A stretch of 8,232 nucleotides of DNA from Alphaproteobacteria bacterium (GTDB lineage: Bacteria; Pseudomonadota; Alphaproteobacteria; CACIAM-22H2), in contig VGDA01000144.1 in NCBI GenBank assembly GCA_016869915.1, positions 1 through 8,232 on the forward strand, read 5' to 3'. Below, one piece after another: positions 1 through 5,987 of the stretch (positions within the stretch are counted from its first letter, which is position 1; each line of letters begins with the position of its first letter). The translations under genes were made by a program, and so were the position numbers. Under the pieces are notes generated by a model that had not been told where the DNA came from, did not search any database, and worked only from the letters and a program-made list of their open reading frames with translations.

Positions 1-166
1 CGTCGACGCGACGCACGGGCACGCCGAAGTCGCGGCGCGCGTCGTCGAGCAGCACGAAGCGCGGGCCGCCTTCGCGCAGCAGGCGCCAGGCGCCGGCGGC
101 GATCTCGGCGCCGATCCCGGCGGGTTCGCCCATGGTGAGCGCGAGCGGCTTCATCGGGATCGACAT
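1..166 (-). CDS. pdxA: PdxA-family dehydrogenase, N-terminal fragment
   Basis: Only the first ~55 codons are present; the gene continues past the left edge. The visible protein begins MSIPMKPLALTMGEPAGIG, and the segment LTMGEPAGIG is the N-terminal signature of the PdxA family (NAD-dependent, metal-dependent 4-hydroxythreonine-4-phosphate dehydrogenase of pyridoxal phosphate synthesis). It is followed by FVLLDDAR, where the family has its first beta-strand and Asp. The usual Pro after GIG is Ala here. The start is uncertain: ATG at 166 or the in-frame ATG at 154 (MKPLALT), with no good ribosome site for either. It lies 44 bases after the AKR-Rid gene on the same strand, so it is probably the next gene of that operon. 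PdxA paralogues in catabolic clusters can act on other substrates (PdxA2 on 4-phosphothreonate/erythronate, TphB in terephthalate degradation), so a role outside vitamin B6 synthesis is plausible. The family call is firm; the substrate is unknown. Confidence 0.85.
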   Translation of the reverse strand, partial: MSIPMKPLALTMGEPAGIGAEIAAGAWRLLREGGPRFVLLDDARRDFGVPVRRVD

Positions 167-210
167 ATAGAGAGCGCCCGCGTCGGCGTCGATGGCGAGG
201 CCGGCGCCGC

Positions 211-1689
211 TCAGTCGCGGGCGAGCTCGGCCTCGGCGTCGATCTCCACGAGGTAGTCGCCGACCAGGCGCGACACCTCCAGGAGCGTGTTGGCCGGGCG
301 CGCCTGCGCGAAATGGCGGCCATGCGCGCGGCCCACCGCCTCCCAGTCGTCCGCGTTCGCGAGGTAGATGCGCGTGCGGACCACGTCGTCCGGCGAACCG
401 CCCAGCGCGGCGATGCTCGCCGTGATCTTGTCGAGGATGTAGACGGCCTGCCCGCGCGGGTCGCCGGGGCAGACGACGCGCCCGGCGCCATGCGTCGCCG
501 TCGTGCCGCTGACGAGGATGCGGCTGCCCGCGCGCACGGCGCGGCTGTAGCCGCAGAGCGGCTCCCACATGCTGCCCGTGTCGACGCGTAGGCGGCCGCC
601 CGATCGCGTCGCCGCGTAGGGAAGGACCTGCGCTGCGAGGTGGTGGCTGAGGTCGCCCGAGGCGGTCAGGAACGGCGGGCGCCGGTACTCGTCGCCGCAA
701 TCCCCGGGGATGCGGGACGTGCGCGCGAAGGCGGCGTCGAGGCGCGCATGGTCCTCTGCATCGAGGGCGAAGGCGAAGCAGCGCAGGTTGTCCGCGCGGT
801 GCTCGCGCTCGCCGAGCCGCGCGCCGACGATCACGGCGGCGACCGCCGGGTGGTCGAGCACCCAGCGCGTCGCGACATTGGCGATCGACACGCCGTGGCG
901 CCGCGCGATCGCGCCGGCCGCCTCGAGTATCGCCTGGAACGCGTCCCAGCCGCCCGCGGCGTCGATGAAGCGGCGATACTTCATCTTGCTCCAGTCGTCG
1001 ATCGCGTCGACGCCTGGGTCCGGCCTGCCGAGCCAGCGCTCGGACAGGAAGCCGCCGGCCAGCGTGCCATAGGCGAGGAGCCGCGTGCCGCTGGCGGCGC
1101 AGAAGGCCGACATGTCCTCGGCCGCGCGGCGGTCGAGAAGCGAGAAGCAGGCCTGGTTGGAGGCGATGCGCACGCCGTCGCGCCAGAGCAGGTGCAGGTG
1201 GTCGGTGTCGAAGTTGGTGGTGCCCAGGTGCGCGATCGCGCCCTCGTCGCGCAGCCGCGACAGCTCGTGCATCGCGTCGAGATAGGCGGGATGCGCGTAG
1301 TTCCACCAGTGGAACTGCATCAGGTCGATGCGCTCGACGCCGAGCCTGCGCCGCGCGAGGTCGACGGCCGCGCGCACGGCCTCGCGCGGCATGGGGCCGG
1401 GCTCGGGGCACCATTTCGTGAAGGCGACGGGCCGGCGCCCGCCCGGCGGCGCGGCGCGCGCGAGGAGCCGGCCCGCGATGACCTCCGCGCTGCCGTAGTG
1501 GTCGGCCATGTCGAAGGCGTCGAAGCCCTCGGCGGCATAGGCGGCGAGGTCGTCGGCGGCACGCTCCGGGTCGAGCGCGCGGCCGCCGCGCTCGAGGTCC
1601 GCCACCTGCCAGAGGCCGGTGACGAGCCGCGGGATCGCCAGCCCCGGCGCGAGCTCGACGCGCGGCGGCGCGGCTGGACGGGGCGCCAT
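211..1689 (-). CDS. Aldo/keto reductase fused to a C-terminal Rid-like (YjgF/UK114) domain
   Basis: A 492-residue protein with two domains in one uninterrupted frame. Residues ~15-330 form an AKR TIM barrel (NAD(P)H-dependent carbonyl/alcohol oxidoreductase). The catalytic tetrad is visible as D60 and Y65 (FDMADHYG), K92 (FTKW) and H127 (QFHWWNY). AVIVGAR at ~285-291 is the cofactor-binding end of the barrel. After a linker (~331-365) a full-length Rid domain occupies ~367-492, with GYSRAVRAG, ILVSGTT, VRTRIYL and a C-terminal VEIDAEA. In canonical RidA an Arg in the motif PARSCVEV is needed for enamine/imine deaminase activity. The aligned segment here is PANTLLEV, so that Arg is replaced by N467. 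The domain therefore looks like one of the non-deaminase Rid subgroups. The start is ATG 1689, 11 bases after the stop of the binding-protein gene; no clear Shine-Dalgarno is seen. The AKR half is a paralogue of the AKR at 3048-4094. Likely cytoplasmic; substrate unknown. Confidence 0.9.
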   Translation of the reverse strand: MAPRPAAPPRVELAPGLAIPRLVTGLWQVADLERGGRALDPERAADDLAAYAAEGFDAFDMADHYGSAEVIAGRLLARAAPPGGRRPVAFTKWCPEPGPMPREAVRAAVDLARRRLGVERIDLMQFHWWNYAHPAYLDAMHELSRLRDEGAIAHLGTTNFDTDHLHLLWRDGVRIASNQACFSLLDRRAAEDMSAFCAASGTRLLAYGTLAGGFLSERWLGRPDPGVDAIDDWSKMKYRRFIDAAGGWDAFQAILEAAGAIARRHGVSIANVATRWVLDHPAVAAVIVGARLGEREHRADNLRCFAFALDAEDHARLDAAFARTSRIPGDCGDEYRRPPFLTASGDLSHHLAAQVLPYAATRSGGRLRVDTGSMWEPLCGYSRAVRAGSRILVSGTTATHGAGRVVCPGDPRGQAVYILDKITASIAALGGSPDDVVRTRIYLANADDWEAVGRAHGRHFAQARPANTLLEVSRLVGDYLVEIDAEAELARD

Positions 1690-1700
1690 CGGCGTGGCGT

Positions 1701-2969
1701 TCAGCGCGGCAGCTGCGCCTTCACCGCGTTGACCTCGTCGATGCCCATCTCGCCGACGGTGACGACCTGGCCGTTCTGGATCCGCCACTTGCGGAAGGGG
1801 CCGGTGATGTCGCCGTTCTGGTCGAAGGCCACGGGGCCGATCACGCCGACATAGCGGATGGGCTTGCCCTCGCGGATGAGCTGCATCGCGCGGCGGAACT
1901 GGTCGGGGCCCGCATGGATGGCCTCGCCCTCGCCGCCGGTGACCTGCCGGATCGCATCGCGGATGGCGGCGGACTCCGCCTTGCCGGCCTTCGCGATCGC
2001 AAGCCCGAGGGTCGCCGCGGCGTCGTAGGCGCGGTCGGCCGCCGGGGCGTTCGCGTCGAAGCCGCCGGACATCTGCGGATAGGCGCCGGCGAAGTATTCC
2101 GTCGACGGCGTGCGCACCGTGCCCGAGGAGGTGCCGTAGGCGTTCTCGAGGAAGCGCGGGCCGACGTCGCGGATGAAGTCCGCGCTGTTCATGCCGTCGT
2201 TGAGCAGGAAGACCGGCTTGCCACCCTGCGAGATCCAGGTGCGCGCGATGTTCGTGCCGTCGCCCGGGTACGCGACGAGGTAGAGCGCCGGCGGCTCGCC
2301 CTTGAGCGCGTTGGTGACCTCGGGGGCGTAGGAGGCGGCGCCCTGGTTGTACGGCGTGGTGGACACGATCTCGCCGCCCAGCGCGCGGAAGGCGCGGCCG
2401 AACTCGGCGACCATGTTGACGCCGAAGTCGTTGTTCACGTGGATGATCGCGAGGCGCTTGAGCCCCTGGTCGATCGCGTACTTCGCCGCCGCGACGCCCT
2501 GCAGGGCGTCCGACGTGATGGTGCGGAAGAAGATCCCGCGCGTCTGGCCCTCCGCGGCGAGCTTCGTGAGCGTCGGCGAGGACGAGGCGGGGGAGATCTG
2601 GACCACGCCCGCCGGGCCGGTCACCGAGGTGACGATCGGGATCGACACCGACGAGATGATGCCGCCGAGGATCGCCGGCACGCGGCGCAGGTCGACGAGC
2701 TGGCGCGCCTGGTCGACGGCGACCGAGCCCTGGGACTGGGCGTCGCGCAGGTCGATGGCGAGGTTGCACCCGGCGGCGCCGCCCGCGGCGTTGATGTCGC
2801 GGAAGGCGAGCTCGGCCGACTTCGAGGCCGCCTGGCCGAAGCGCCCGGCGGGGCCCGTGAGCGACACGACCATGCCGACGGTATGCGTGCAGGCGGCCTG
2901 CTGGGCCTGCGCGGCGGCGGGCAGCGCGGCCGCGGCGAGCGCGGCGGCCAGGAACACGGAATGGCGCAT
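1701..2969 (-). CDS. Liv/HAAT-type ABC transporter periplasmic substrate-binding protein
   Basis: A 422-residue type-I periplasmic binding protein (LivJ/LivK-like, Peripla_BP_6 class). Residues 1-22 are a signal peptide (basic MRH, Ala/Leu-rich core, AQA cleavage site before QQA). The mature protein opens with VGMVVSLTGPAGRFG. It carries ISPASSSPTLT at 125-135, a segment that lines the ligand cleft in this family, then IIHVNNDFGVNM at ~175-186. A typical C-terminal GPVAFDQNGDITGPF lies at ~378-392. C27 and C68 could form a disulfide, as in LivJ-like proteins. The start at 2969 is fixed by a strong ribosome site and by the signal peptide; an ATG at 3020 would put 17 unrelated residues in front. 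It is the only receptor for the LivGFHM genes in this window, yet it lies in the divergent cluster between two AKR genes. The substrate is unknown; an amino-acid-like, amide or small carboxylate ligand is the family expectation. Confidence 0.94.
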   Translation of the reverse strand: MRHSVFLAAALAAAALPAAAQAQQAACTHTVGMVVSLTGPAGRFGQAASKSAELAFRDINAAGGAAGCNLAIDLRDAQSQGSVAVDQARQLVDLRRVPAILGGIISSVSIPIVTSVTGPAGVVQISPASSSPTLTKLAAEGQTRGIFFRTITSDALQGVAAAKYAIDQGLKRLAIIHVNNDFGVNMVAEFGRAFRALGGEIVSTTPYNQGAASYAPEVTNALKGEPPALYLVAYPGDGTNIARTWISQGGKPVFLLNDGMNSADFIRDVGPRFLENAYGTSSGTVRTPSTEYFAGAYPQMSGGFDANAPAADRAYDAAATLGLAIAKAGKAESAAIRDAIRQVTGGEGEAIHAGPDQFRRAMQLIREGKPIRYVGVIGPVAFDQNGDITGPFRKWRIQNGQVVTVGEMGIDEVNAVKAQLPR

Positions 2970-3047
2970 GGGATCTCCTTGGGTCCTCGGCGAAGACGGT
3001 CTCTGCAACCAATAAGCCAAGCCCGGCCCGGGCGGAAGCCGCCTCGC
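2970..3047 (-). other. 78-base spacer between the AKR and binding-protein genes, with small alternative hairpins
   Basis: This is the widest gap in the leftward cluster. Just after the AKR stop codon it holds two short inverted repeats that share bases: GGCGG-AAG-CCGCC (3031-3043) and GCCCG-GCC-CGGGC (3021-3033), plus-strand reading. No T-run follows on the minus strand, so this is not a clear intrinsic terminator. It could mark an RNA-stabilising or processing structure ahead of the receptor gene. A slightly AT-richer patch (GGCTTATTGGTT on the minus strand) follows, but I see no convincing -35/-10 pair. Confidence 0.35.
2975..2980 (-). promoter_or_regulatory. Strong ribosome binding site of the substrate-binding protein gene
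   Basis: On the minus strand AAGGAG is followed by five bases and ATG. It is the best Shine-Dalgarno match in the leftward cluster and decides the start at 2969 over the upstream in-frame ATG at 3020. A strong site fits a periplasmic receptor, which is normally made in excess of its transporter. Confidence 0.85.
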
Positions 3048-4094
3048 TCAGCCGGTGTTCAGGTTGTACTTCATGATCCGGCCATGCGGGCCGTCGCGGT
3101 CGCGCTCGAGGTCGTAGCAGTCGCCGGCCGGACCCTTGCGCCGAGCCAGCACGGCATCGATCGCGGCGCGGTCGTCGGCGTCGAGGCGGAAGGCGAAGGT
3201 CGACAGCGTGCCGGCGAGGCGGTCGGCGTAGCGCGCGCCGACGATCGCGCCGGCGACATGCGGCTGGTCGAGGGTCCAGCGCAGCGCGACCGCGGCGATG
3301 CCGACGCCATGCCGCGCGCCGATGGCGGCGAGCGCCGCGAGCAGGTCCTGGAAGAGGTCCCAGCCGCCGAACTCGTCGATCACCAGAAGGTACTTGACGA
3401 GCGAGCGGTTCGTCGGCGCCTCGGGGCGCGCGCGGCCGAGCCAGGCGTCCGACAGGAAGCCGCCCGCGAGGGTGCCGTAGCAGAGCAGCTTCATGCCGGT
3501 GGCGGCGCAGAGCCCGCTCATCGCCCCGGCCGGCCGCGTGTCGAGCGGCGAGTACTGCACCTGCATCGTCGCGAGCTCGACGCTCGCGTCGAAGAGCAGA
3601 CGCGCGCGCGGCGCGTCGAAGTTGGTGCCGCCGACATGCGCGATGCGCCCCTCGCGCTGGAGGCCGGCGAGGATGCGGCCGGCCTCGGCGAGGCGCGGCG
3701 AGGCGTAGTTCCACCAGTGGAACTGCACGAGGTCGAGCCGGTCCATGCCGAGCCGCGCGCGCGAGCGGTCCACGATCCTGCCGACATAGGCCGCGTCGAT
3801 CGTGTCCAGCGCGTCCCAGTCGGGGACGAACTTCGTGTGGACGTGGAAGGCGCGCAGCGCCTCGGGGCCGCGCTCCGCGCCGAGGCGCCGGCGGAACTCG
3901 CCGATCGTCTCCTCGACCCCGGTGTAGATGTCGGCGCAGTCGAACACGTCCACGCCCGCGTCGACGAAGGCGAACATGTCGGCGATGGCGCGCTCGCGCT
4001 CGACCGGGCCGTGGCCGCCGGCGAGCTGCCAGCCGCCGCGCAGGATGCGCGAGATGCGATAGCCGGGGGCGATCTCCGTCGTCTCGATGGCCAT
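3048..4094 (-). CDS. Aldo/keto reductase
   Basis: A 348-residue, full-length AKR of the COG0667-like group, a cytoplasmic NAD(P)H-dependent oxidoreductase acting on aldehydes, ketones, sugars or alcohols. The tetrad is complete: D52 and Y57 (FDCADIYTG), K88 (HTKFVPDW) and H126 (QFHWWNY). Further family landmarks are VGGTNFD (~154-160), YGTLAGGFLS (~206-215) and AGAIVGAR (281-288). The C-terminus ends GRIMKYNLNTG, a tail after the barrel that the other AKR lacks. It is a paralogue of the AKR half of the fusion at 211-1689, sharing QFHWWNYA and GTLAGGFLS. The ATG at 4094 lies one base after the stop of the TIGR04076-like gene and has a GGGAGG ribosome site inside that gene's last codons, so the two are translationally coupled. 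Substrate and direction of reaction cannot be told from the sequence. Pyridoxal 4-dehydrogenase and aldose 1-dehydrogenases are among related enzymes, but I would not assign either. Confidence 0.93.
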   Translation of the reverse strand: MAIETTEIAPGYRISRILRGGWQLAGGHGPVERERAIADMFAFVDAGVDVFDCADIYTGVEETIGEFRRRLGAERGPEALRAFHVHTKFVPDWDALDTIDAAYVGRIVDRSRARLGMDRLDLVQFHWWNYASPRLAEAGRILAGLQREGRIAHVGGTNFDAPRARLLFDASVELATMQVQYSPLDTRPAGAMSGLCAATGMKLLCYGTLAGGFLSDAWLGRARPEAPTNRSLVKYLLVIDEFGGWDLFQDLLAALAAIGARHGVGIAAVALRWTLDQPHVAGAIVGARYADRLAGTLSTFAFRLDADDRAAIDAVLARRKGPAGDCYDLERDRDGPHGRIMKYNLNTG

Positions 4095-4095
4095 G

Positions 4096-4443
4096 TCAGG
4101 CCTCCCGCGCGGGCAGCTTCACGGCGGTCACCTGCGCGTGGCTGAAGCGCCGCAGGCCGAGCCGCGTGATCCGGAAGCGCGTCGCGCAGTTCGGGTCGGG
4201 GCAGGCGACCTCGGCGTCGGTCGTCATCCAGTCGTTGGGATGCGTCTGGCGCTGCTTGGCCGGCAGCAGCGGGAGCAGGGCCGCGAGCGAATAGATCGAG
4301 AAGCCCTGGCCCGGAGGCAGGTGCAGCATCTCGCCGCGCAGCTCGAAATGGTCGCCGGGACTTGCGCCGCACAGCACCCGGCCCTCCGCCGGGGCGACGA
4401 CCTCGACGCGGAGGTCGTGGAGCTCGAAGCCATCGTCCGCCAT
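4096..4443 (-). CDS. Small TIGR04076-like protein, function unknown
   Basis: A 115-residue protein, first gene of the leftward cluster. It resembles the uncharacterised TIGR04076 family of small proteins. The order of conserved features matches: an N-terminal beta-strand (LRVEVVA), a Cys with a following Gly (VLCGASPGDHFEL, C25), a Pro-Gly segment (LPPGQGFSIYSL), a Trp-containing stretch (NDWM, 70-73), then VACPDPNC (C81, C86) followed by a hydrophobic strand (RFRITRL). The three cysteines could bind a metal or be redox active, but no function is established that I know of. There is no signal peptide or membrane segment, so it is probably cytoplasmic. The start is ATG 4443 with a GAGG ribosome site six bases upstream. 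It ends one base before the AKR start, suggesting that it works with that enzyme. The family assignment is from memory of the pattern and should be confirmed by profile search. Confidence 0.75.
   Translation of the reverse strand: MADDGFELHDLRVEVVAPAEGRVLCGASPGDHFELRGEMLHLPPGQGFSIYSLAALLPLLPAKQRQTHPNDWMTTDAEVACPDPNCATRFRITRLGLRRFSHAQVTAVKLPAREA
4101..4106 (-). promoter_or_regulatory. Ribosome binding site of the upstream AKR gene
   Basis: GGGAGG on the minus strand lies six bases before the ATG at 4094. It falls within the last codons of the TIGR04076-like gene, which supports translational coupling of the two genes. Confidence 0.75.
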
Positions 4444-4505
4444 GCCTGACCTCGCGACCGTCGGGATTGCCGGGCTCGTGGCGAGCCGCTATCTCGTCGA
4501 CCTCA
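4444..4505. promoter_or_regulatory. Divergent intergenic region between the two clusters
   Basis: All of the non-coding space between the two divergent clusters is 62 bases, so their control signals must be here or inside the first codons. On the plus strand TTGCCG (4467-4472), a 17-base spacer and TATCTC (4490-4495) form a partial sigma-70-like pair (four and three of six consensus positions). It would start transcription near 4502, almost on the livG ATG. On the minus strand only the GAGG ribosome site (complement of 4450-4453) is recognisable. The promoter call is inference from two weak hexamers. Confidence 0.4.
4473..4487. repeat. Inverted repeat (candidate operator) in the divergent region
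   Basis: GGCTCG-TGG-CGAGCC is a perfect 6-base inverted repeat with a 3-base centre. It lies wholly within the spacer of the candidate livG promoter, where a bound dimeric regulator could block or remodel RNA polymerase. Short GC-only palindromes arise often by chance in DNA this GC-rich, so operator function is inference from placement. Confidence 0.35.
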
Positions 4506-5264
4506 ATGCTGAGCGTCCGCGACATCGTCAAGTCCTTCGGTGGCGTCCGCGCCGTCGATGGCGTCGGCTTCGCGGTCGCGCGCGGCGAGATGCTGGGCCT
4601 GATCGGCCCGAACGGCGCCGGCAAGACGACGCTCTTCAACTGCCTGTCCGGCGCGCTGCGCCCGGACGCGGGGTCGATCGAGCTCGCGGGCGTGCCCGTC
4701 GCGGGGCTGCCGCCCGACCGCGTCTTCGCGCTGGGCCTCGCGCGCACCTTCCAGATCCCGCGCCCGTTCCCCGAGACGAGCGTGCTCGAGAACGTGATGC
4801 TCGCGTCGAAGGACCAGGGCGGCGAGGTCTTCTGGCGCAACTGGTTCTCCCCCGGGCGCGTCGCCGCCGAGGAGCGGCGCAACCGCGAGCGCGCCATGCA
4901 CTGGATCCGCTTCGTGGGGCTCGAGCCGCTCGCGGCGCGGCCGGCGCGCGTGCTGTCCGGCGGCCAGCGCAAGCTGCTCGAGCTCGCGCGCGTGATGACG
5001 GCGGAGCCGCGCGTCGTGCTGCTCGACGAGCCGGCCGCGGGCGTCGCGCCGCGGCTGCTCGAATCCATCTGCGATCGCATCGTCGAGCTCAACCGGCTCG
5101 GCGTCACCTTCGTCCTGATCGAGCACAACCTCGAGATGGTCATGCGCCTGTGCGGCCGCGTCCTGGTGATGGCGCATGGCCGCGTGCTGGTGGAGGGCCC
5201 GCCCGACGCCGTGCGCGCCGACCCGCGCGTGGTCGAGGCCTATCTCGGCGGCGCGCCGGCATGA
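4506..5264 (+). CDS. livG: Liv/HAAT-type ABC transporter ATP-binding protein LivG
   Basis: A 252-residue ABC ATPase, one of the two nucleotide-binding subunits that power the LivHM membrane pair at the inner face of the cytoplasmic membrane. Visible motifs are Walker A GPNGAGKTT (34-42), Q-loop Q83 (TFQIPRPF), signature LSGGQRK (150-156), Walker B VLLDEP with D174 and E175, and H-loop H207 (IEHNLEMVM). The N-terminal LSVRDIVKSFGGVRAVDGV and the insert around residues 102-116 (KDQGG...WFSP) are typical of LivG rather than LivF. The start is ATG 4506, giving the usual N-terminus. No Shine-Dalgarno precedes it, and a candidate promoter sits so close that the message may be nearly leaderless. The stop overlaps the livF start as ATGA (5261-5264). 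First gene of livG-livF-livH-livM. The name gives the family, not proof of leucine transport. Confidence 0.95.
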   Translation: MLSVRDIVKSFGGVRAVDGVGFAVARGEMLGLIGPNGAGKTTLFNCLSGALRPDAGSIELAGVPVAGLPPDRVFALGLARTFQIPRPFPETSVLENVMLASKDQGGEVFWRNWFSPGRVAAEERRNRERAMHWIRFVGLEPLAARPARVLSGGQRKLLELARVMTAEPRVVLLDEPAAGVAPRLLESICDRIVELNRLGVTFVLIEHNLEMVMRLCGRVLVMAHGRVLVEGPPDAVRADPRVVEAYLGGAPA

Positions 5265-5983
5265 GCGCGGCGCTCGTCGTCGAGGACCTCGTCGCCGGCT
5301 ACGAGCCCGGACTGCCGATCGTGCGCGGGGCGAGCCTGTCCGTGGCGGCGGGCGAGATCCTCGCCGTGCTCGGCCCCAACGGCGCGGGCAAGTCCACGCT
5401 CGGCAAGGCGGTCGCGGGGATCGTCCCGGTGGCCTCCGGCTCGGTGCGCCTCGATGGCCGCGAGATCGCCGGCGACCCGGCGCACCGCATGGCCCGGCTG
5501 GGGCTCGGCTTCGTGCCCCAGACCGAGAACGTGTTCGCCGAGCTCTCGGTGGAGGACAACCTCGACCTCGCCGCCGCCGTCGTCGGCGCGCCGCGCGCGC
5601 AGCGCATCGCCGGGATTTTCGAGCTCTTCCCCGACCTCGCCCGCCAGCGTCGCCTCGACGCCGGGCGCCTCTCGGGCGGGCAGCGGCAGATGCTGGCCGT
5701 GGCGCGCGCGCTCGTCGCCTCGCCGCGCGTGCTGGTCCTCGACGAGCCTTCCGCCGGCCTGTCGCCGAAGCTGGCGCAGCATGTCTTCGCGAAGCTCGCC
5801 GAGATCGCGCGCGACGGCGTCGCCATCGTGCTGGTCGAGCAGAACGTGCGCGCCGCGCTGGCGCTGGCGGGCCGCGCGGTCGTGCTCGTCGAGGGGCGCG
5901 TGCGGCTCGAGGGCGAGGCGGCGGCGCTGGCCATCGACCCGCGCCTGCGCGACGCCTTCCTCGGTCGCGGGGAGGCGGCGTAG
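5261..5983 (+). CDS. livF: Liv/HAAT-type ABC transporter ATP-binding protein LivF
   Basis: A 240-residue ABC ATPase, the second nucleotide-binding subunit of the transporter. Motifs are Walker A GPNGAGKST (38-46), Q-loop Q87 (FVPQTENVFAELSV), signature LSGGQRQ (137-143), Walker B VLVLDEP with D161 and E162, and LVEQN at 191-195. Q194 stands where most ABC ATPases have the H-loop histidine. This substitution is normal for LivF (E. coli LivF also has VEQN) and helps tell it from LivG. GFVPQ...NVFAELSVEDNL is likewise LivF-like, and the length is ordinary for the family. The ATG overlaps the livG stop codon (ATGA), implying translational coupling, and livH begins four bases after its stop. Confidence 0.95.
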   Translation: MSAALVVEDLVAGYEPGLPIVRGASLSVAAGEILAVLGPNGAGKSTLGKAVAGIVPVASGSVRLDGREIAGDPAHRMARLGLGFVPQTENVFAELSVEDNLDLAAAVVGAPRAQRIAGIFELFPDLARQRRLDAGRLSGGQRQMLAVARALVASPRVLVLDEPSAGLSPKLAQHVFAKLAEIARDGVAIVLVEQNVRAALALAGRAVVLVEGRVRLEGEAAALAIDPRLRDAFLGRGEAA

Positions 5984-5987
5984 CCCC

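Noticed and set aside
640..1854. Plus-strand open frame of 404 codons opposite the AKR-Rid gene
   Set aside because: No motif or ribosome site is seen, and the composition is that of an antisense shadow of the AKR gene.
1690..3714. Extension of the AKR-Rid reading frame upstream to position 3714, which would give a 1167-residue protein
   Set aside because: The frame is open, but upstream of 1689 it translates the binding-protein and AKR genes out of frame into Arg/Pro-rich sequence. The AKR domain begins naturally at the ATG at 1689.
1914..4145. Plus-strand open frame of 743 codons opposite the binding-protein and AKR genes
   Set aside because: The translation is low-complexity and Arg/Ala/Glu/Val-rich with no family motifs. 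It lies antisense to two convincing genes. Long antisense frames are expected where G+C is this high.
4362..4505. Longer N-terminus for LivG starting at 4362
   Set aside because: It would add 48 Arg/Pro-rich residues absent from LivG proteins and overlap the divergent small gene. The ATG at 4506 gives the normal family N-terminus.
4526..4531. TTGACG on the minus strand as a -35 box for the leftward cluster
   Set aside because: It lies inside the livG codons and has no acceptable -10 hexamer at 16-18 bases (best CATTGA).
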